DNA of 8,075 nucleotides from Clostridia bacterium (GTDB lineage: Bacteria > Bacillota > Clostridia > Clostridiales > Clostridiaceae). The position numbers and the translations under genes were made by a program. Positions 5,735-8,075 of this stretch are shown piece by piece (the first letter of the stretch is position 1; each line of letters starts with the position of its first letter). Location of the stretch: NCBI GenBank assembly GCA_009930125.1, contig RZYZ01000092.1, positions 1-8,075 of the forward strand, written 5' to 3'. Below the pieces are notes generated by a model. That model was not told where the DNA came from. It ran no database searches and saw only the letters and a program-made list of their open reading frames with translations.

Positions 5735-6397
5735 ATGTATTCAAAATTGGAAATCACAGGAACAGTGGTTCTCGCCACAGGACTTCATATTGGAGGTTCT
5801 GACCAGTTCTCTGCCATCGGCGCAGTTGATAAGCCGGTCATGCGGGATGTGCTGACGAATCTGCCCATGATTCCAGGGAGCAGCCTAAAGGGGAAGATGC
5901 GTTCTCTTCTGGCCAAAGCCTATAATGGGAATAAAATGGTGAAATTGCCTGATGATGATGAACCGGTACTTCTTCGCATTTTCGGATCGGCAAGAAAAGG
6001 TACAGTGAAGCGCAGCAGACTGATTTTCTCGGATCTTCAGCTGGCCAATCTCAAGGATCTTCAGAAGCAGGGTGTTGAGACGCCTACTGAAGTGAAGTTT
6101 GAGAACAGCATCAACAGATTCACAGCGGTGGCTAATCCTAGACAGATTGAAAGAGCGGTCAGGGGATCTGAATTCGAACTTGAACTCATTTATGATGTGG
6201 AAAATCCGGATGAAGTGGAGGAGGATTTCAAAGTGATTCAGGAAGGGCTTCGACTGCTTCAGTATGATTATCTGGGTGGACATGGGTCCAGAGGATACGG
6301 TCGCGTGCAGTTCAGAGATCTTGATGTGAATGTGGTTGTAGGAAACATGGAGAATCAGAAGGTTCTACAGCTGAAGTCCATGCTGAAGGATGTGTAG
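5735..6397 (+). CDS. csm3: Csm3, backbone subunit and target-RNA nuclease
   Basis: The 220-residue RAMP protein forms the repeating backbone of the Csm complex and cuts bound target RNA at 6-nt intervals. Asp32, in GAVDKP (29-34), aligns with the catalytic Asp32 I recall for the Staphylococcus epidermidis protein, so cutting activity is expected. Other family marks are TGLHIGG at 15-21, IPGSSLKGKMR at 46-56, the stretch NRFTAVANPRQIERAVRGSE, and the C-terminal glycine-rich loop GGHGSRGYGR at 181-190. The start has GGGGAGGA (5721-5728) at a 6-nt spacing. It lies between csm2 (14-nt gap) and csm4 (2-nt gap). This is one of the clearest identifications in the window. Confidence 0.97.
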   Translation: MYSKLEITGTVVLATGLHIGGSDQFSAIGAVDKPVMRDVLTNLPMIPGSSLKGKMRSLLAKAYNGNKMVKLPDDDEPVLLRIFGSARKGTVKRSRLIFSDLQLANLKDLQKQGVETPTEVKFENSINRFTAVANPRQIERAVRGSEFELELIYDVENPDEVEEDFKVIQEGLRLLQYDYLGGHGSRGYGRVQFRDLDVNVVVGNMENQKVLQLKSMLKDV

Positions 6398-6399
6398 TC

Positions 6400-7329
6400 A
6401 TGGGATGCGAAGTGTATAAAATGCATTTCAGAACTGCGGTCCATTTCGGTAGTGGAATCCTTGCGGATTCACATATGACCTTTAAAGCGGATACGCTGTT
6501 TTCAGCTCTTTGCATGGAAGCACTTTATTTTGGGGGTGTGCAGATGCTTGAAGACTGGGTGGAGCTTGCAAGAGAGGGTAGAGTGCGCATTTCCGATGGA
6601 TTCCCTTATTATGGAAGTCGGCTGTACCTTCCGAAGCCACTGAAACCATTTAATCAGATTGAAAACCAGAAGGAAATCGATAGTAAGGTGCTGAAAAAAC
6701 TTCAATATATTCCTGCAGAAAAAATAAGAGCATTTTCCAGGGATGGAGCGGATCAGGAGCTCATTTCTGATGTTTCACTCTCTTTCGGCATTCATCACGT
6801 GGACCAGAAGGCTGCCATCAGGGGATTGGAAGAAACCATGCCCTACTCTGTAGGAGCATTCACTTTTCATCAGGATAGGGGATTATATGTGCTGGTGGCG
6901 TATAAAGATGATCAGGCACTGGAAATGTTTGAAATGCTTTTTGATGCGCTCTCTTTCAGAGGCATAGGTGGTAAGACGAATGCAGGTATGGGTAAGTTCT
7001 CCTTTACCAGGGATGAAGTGCCTGAATATATTTCGTCACATCTGGGTGCGGATCATCCGGGCATGAAAATGACGCTGTCCACATCCATGGCCAAGACAGA
7101 AGAGCTGGATGAGGTGCTGAAAGAAGCGTATTATCTCCTTGAGAAAAGAAGCGGCTTCGTTGCTTCTGAAAACTATAGTGATACCCAGATGAGAAAGAAG
7201 GATTCCTATTTCTTCAGAAGCGGTTCCTGCTTCAGTAAAGGGTACGAGGGAGATGTGTTTGATGTTTCTGAAGGTGGAACCCATCCGGTTTATCGGTATG
7301 GATATCCTCTTTTTCTGGAGGTGGAATAA
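6400..7329 (+). CDS. csm4: Csm4, crRNA 5'-tag-binding subunit
   Basis: The 309-residue protein is Csm4, a RAMP protein with two ferredoxin-like domains that sits at the foot of the complex with Csm1 and holds the 8-nt 5' tag of the crRNA. Visible marks are the N-terminal FGSGILADSHMTFKADTLFSAL (16-37, given here in part as its key pattern G17-G19 and D31-L33-F34-S35) and the glycine-rich RNA-binding loop GIGGKTNAGMGKF (188-200). The ATG at 6400 is preceded by AAGGA (6386-6390) and is only 2 nt after the csm3 stop; a later ATG at 6421 has no ribosome site. Its TAA overlaps the csm5 ATG by one base (TAATG), so the two are probably translationally coupled. Confidence 0.95.
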   Translation: MGCEVYKMHFRTAVHFGSGILADSHMTFKADTLFSALCMEALYFGGVQMLEDWVELAREGRVRISDGFPYYGSRLYLPKPLKPFNQIENQKEIDSKVLKKLQYIPAEKIRAFSRDGADQELISDVSLSFGIHHVDQKAAIRGLEETMPYSVGAFTFHQDRGLYVLVAYKDDQALEMFEMLFDALSFRGIGGKTNAGMGKFSFTRDEVPEYISSHLGADHPGMKMTLSTSMAKTEELDEVLKEAYYLLEKRSGFVASENYSDTQMRKKDSYFFRSGSCFSKGYEGDVFDVSEGGTHPVYRYGYPLFLEVE

Positions 7330-8075
7330 TGGATTTTCTTAAAAGATATCAGATTAAGCTTACAGCAAGATCTCCGGTGTTCATTGGCTCAGGCATGACC
7401 ATGGGAAAGAAGGAATATGTCTATGATCGAACCAGGCATAAAGTGAAGATTCCTGATCTTCCAAGCATGTTTTCTGGGATTGAAAAACTGGGGCTGATGA
7501 AGCACTTTGAAGAATATATGCTTGAGTCTAGAGAGGACCTCTATAAATGGCTATCCAGAGTAGGAATCTTTCCAAATGTCTATAATCAATGGATACGCTA
7601 TGAACTGGATGCAGGCGATGCGGTCATGGAAGAACGATCTAAGAAGGAGATTCATCTGTTTATAAAGGACCCTTTGGGTCTTCCCTATATCCCAGGAAGT
7701 TCGATGAAAGGTGCCATCAGATCTTCTCTTCTCACTAAAGATATTCTCCAGGACAATCGCAGGAAAGCCTCCATCATGGATAGCGTCAGGAGAGCAAGGG
7801 AGGGGAATAGAAAATGGTATCTCGTGAAGGAAGCGGGTATGATGGAAGCGGGTACCTTCATGAAGCTGAAACGGAATGAAAAGAAGCCCTTTGACCCGAT
7901 TAATGATTACATGGCAGCTGTAAGAATCAGTGACAGTAAGCCGCTTCAGCTTGATGATCTGGTTCTATGTCAGAAAATCGATCTTAATCTCAGCGGAGAA
8001 ACGAAGCCTATGCCTCTGATCAGAGAATGCCTAAAACCAGGGACTGTGGTTGAGTTTGATTTGACCATCGACACA
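7329..8075 (+). CDS. csm5: Csm5, head subunit of the type III-A complex (partial, cut by window edge)
   Basis: I translated 249 codons from the ATG at 7329 to the last base without meeting a stop. The N-terminus has the RAMP pattern SPVFIGSG (15-22), and IPGSSMKGAIRSSLL at 121-135 is the typical Csm5 glycine-containing loop, parallel to IPGSSLKGKMR in Csm3. Csm5 caps the 3' end of the crRNA in the complex and, in characterised systems, helps crRNA 3' maturation by recruiting host nucleases. The family is usually around 340-400 residues, so roughly the last third is missing. GGAGGTGG at 7317-7324, inside csm4, serves as ribosome site, and the ATG overlaps the csm4 stop by one base. Confidence 0.94.
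   Translation, partial: MDFLKRYQIKLTARSPVFIGSGMTMGKKEYVYDRTRHKVKIPDLPSMFSGIEKLGLMKHFEEYMLESREDLYKWLSRVGIFPNVYNQWIRYELDAGDAVMEERSKKEIHLFIKDPLGLPYIPGSSMKGAIRSSLLTKDILQDNRRKASIMDSVRRAREGNRKWYLVKEAGMMEAGTFMKLKRNEKKPFDPINDYMAAVRISDSKPLQLDDLVLCQKIDLNLSGETKPMPLIRECLKPGTVVEFDLTIDT

Noticed and set aside
5885..6283. 132-codon minus-strand ORF opposite csm3
   Set aside because: It is the antisense shadow of a strongly conserved csm3 gene, with no ribosome site or recognisable protein.

Overview
The window holds most of a type III-A (Csm) CRISPR-Cas locus on the + strand, with a divergent ADP-ribosylglycohydrolase-family gene on its left. Strong GGAGG-type ribosome binding sites, moderate GC, purine-rich coding strands and the Csm gene set suggest a bacterium of the Bacillota (Firmicutes). 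The crRNA-handle end of the repeat (GGGGACGGAAAC) matches what I recall for the Streptococcus thermophilus type III-A repeat. I cannot name a genus.

Layout: 1-1349 (minus) encodes an ADP-ribosylglycohydrolase whose C-terminus runs off the left edge. 1350-1772 is an AT-rich divergent intergenic region. It holds a hairpin in the probable 5' UTR of the minus gene, a good TATAAT box facing right, a perfect 15-bp inverted repeat just after that box, and a possible 31-codon leader ORF. 1773-2232 is a CRISPR array of seven 35-bp repeats and six spacers of 34-39 bp; the fifth repeat is degenerate in its 5' part. 2250-8075 is a tightly packed operon: cas6, cas10/csm1, csm2, csm3, csm4 and csm5 (cut by the right edge).

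How it works together: Cas6 should cut each array transcript at the base of the repeat hairpin, leaving the 8-nt tag ACGGAAAC on each crRNA. Csm1-Csm5 assemble on the crRNA. Csm3 carries the target-RNA-cutting Asp32. Csm1 carries an intact HD nuclease motif, a zinc-binding four-cysteine module and a GGDD cyclase motif for cyclic oligoadenylate. No csm6/csx1-type effector, cas1 or cas2 lies in the window; any such genes would have to be beyond the right edge or elsewhere.

The system is a recognisable, apparently complete-so-far type III-A module rather than a new type. The points most worth following are the array lying in what appears to be the 5' UTR of the cas operon (17 nt from last repeat to cas6), the structured leader, the leader mini-ORF ending in repeat 1, and the neighbouring ADP-ribosylglycohydrolase with a long unassigned C-terminal region.
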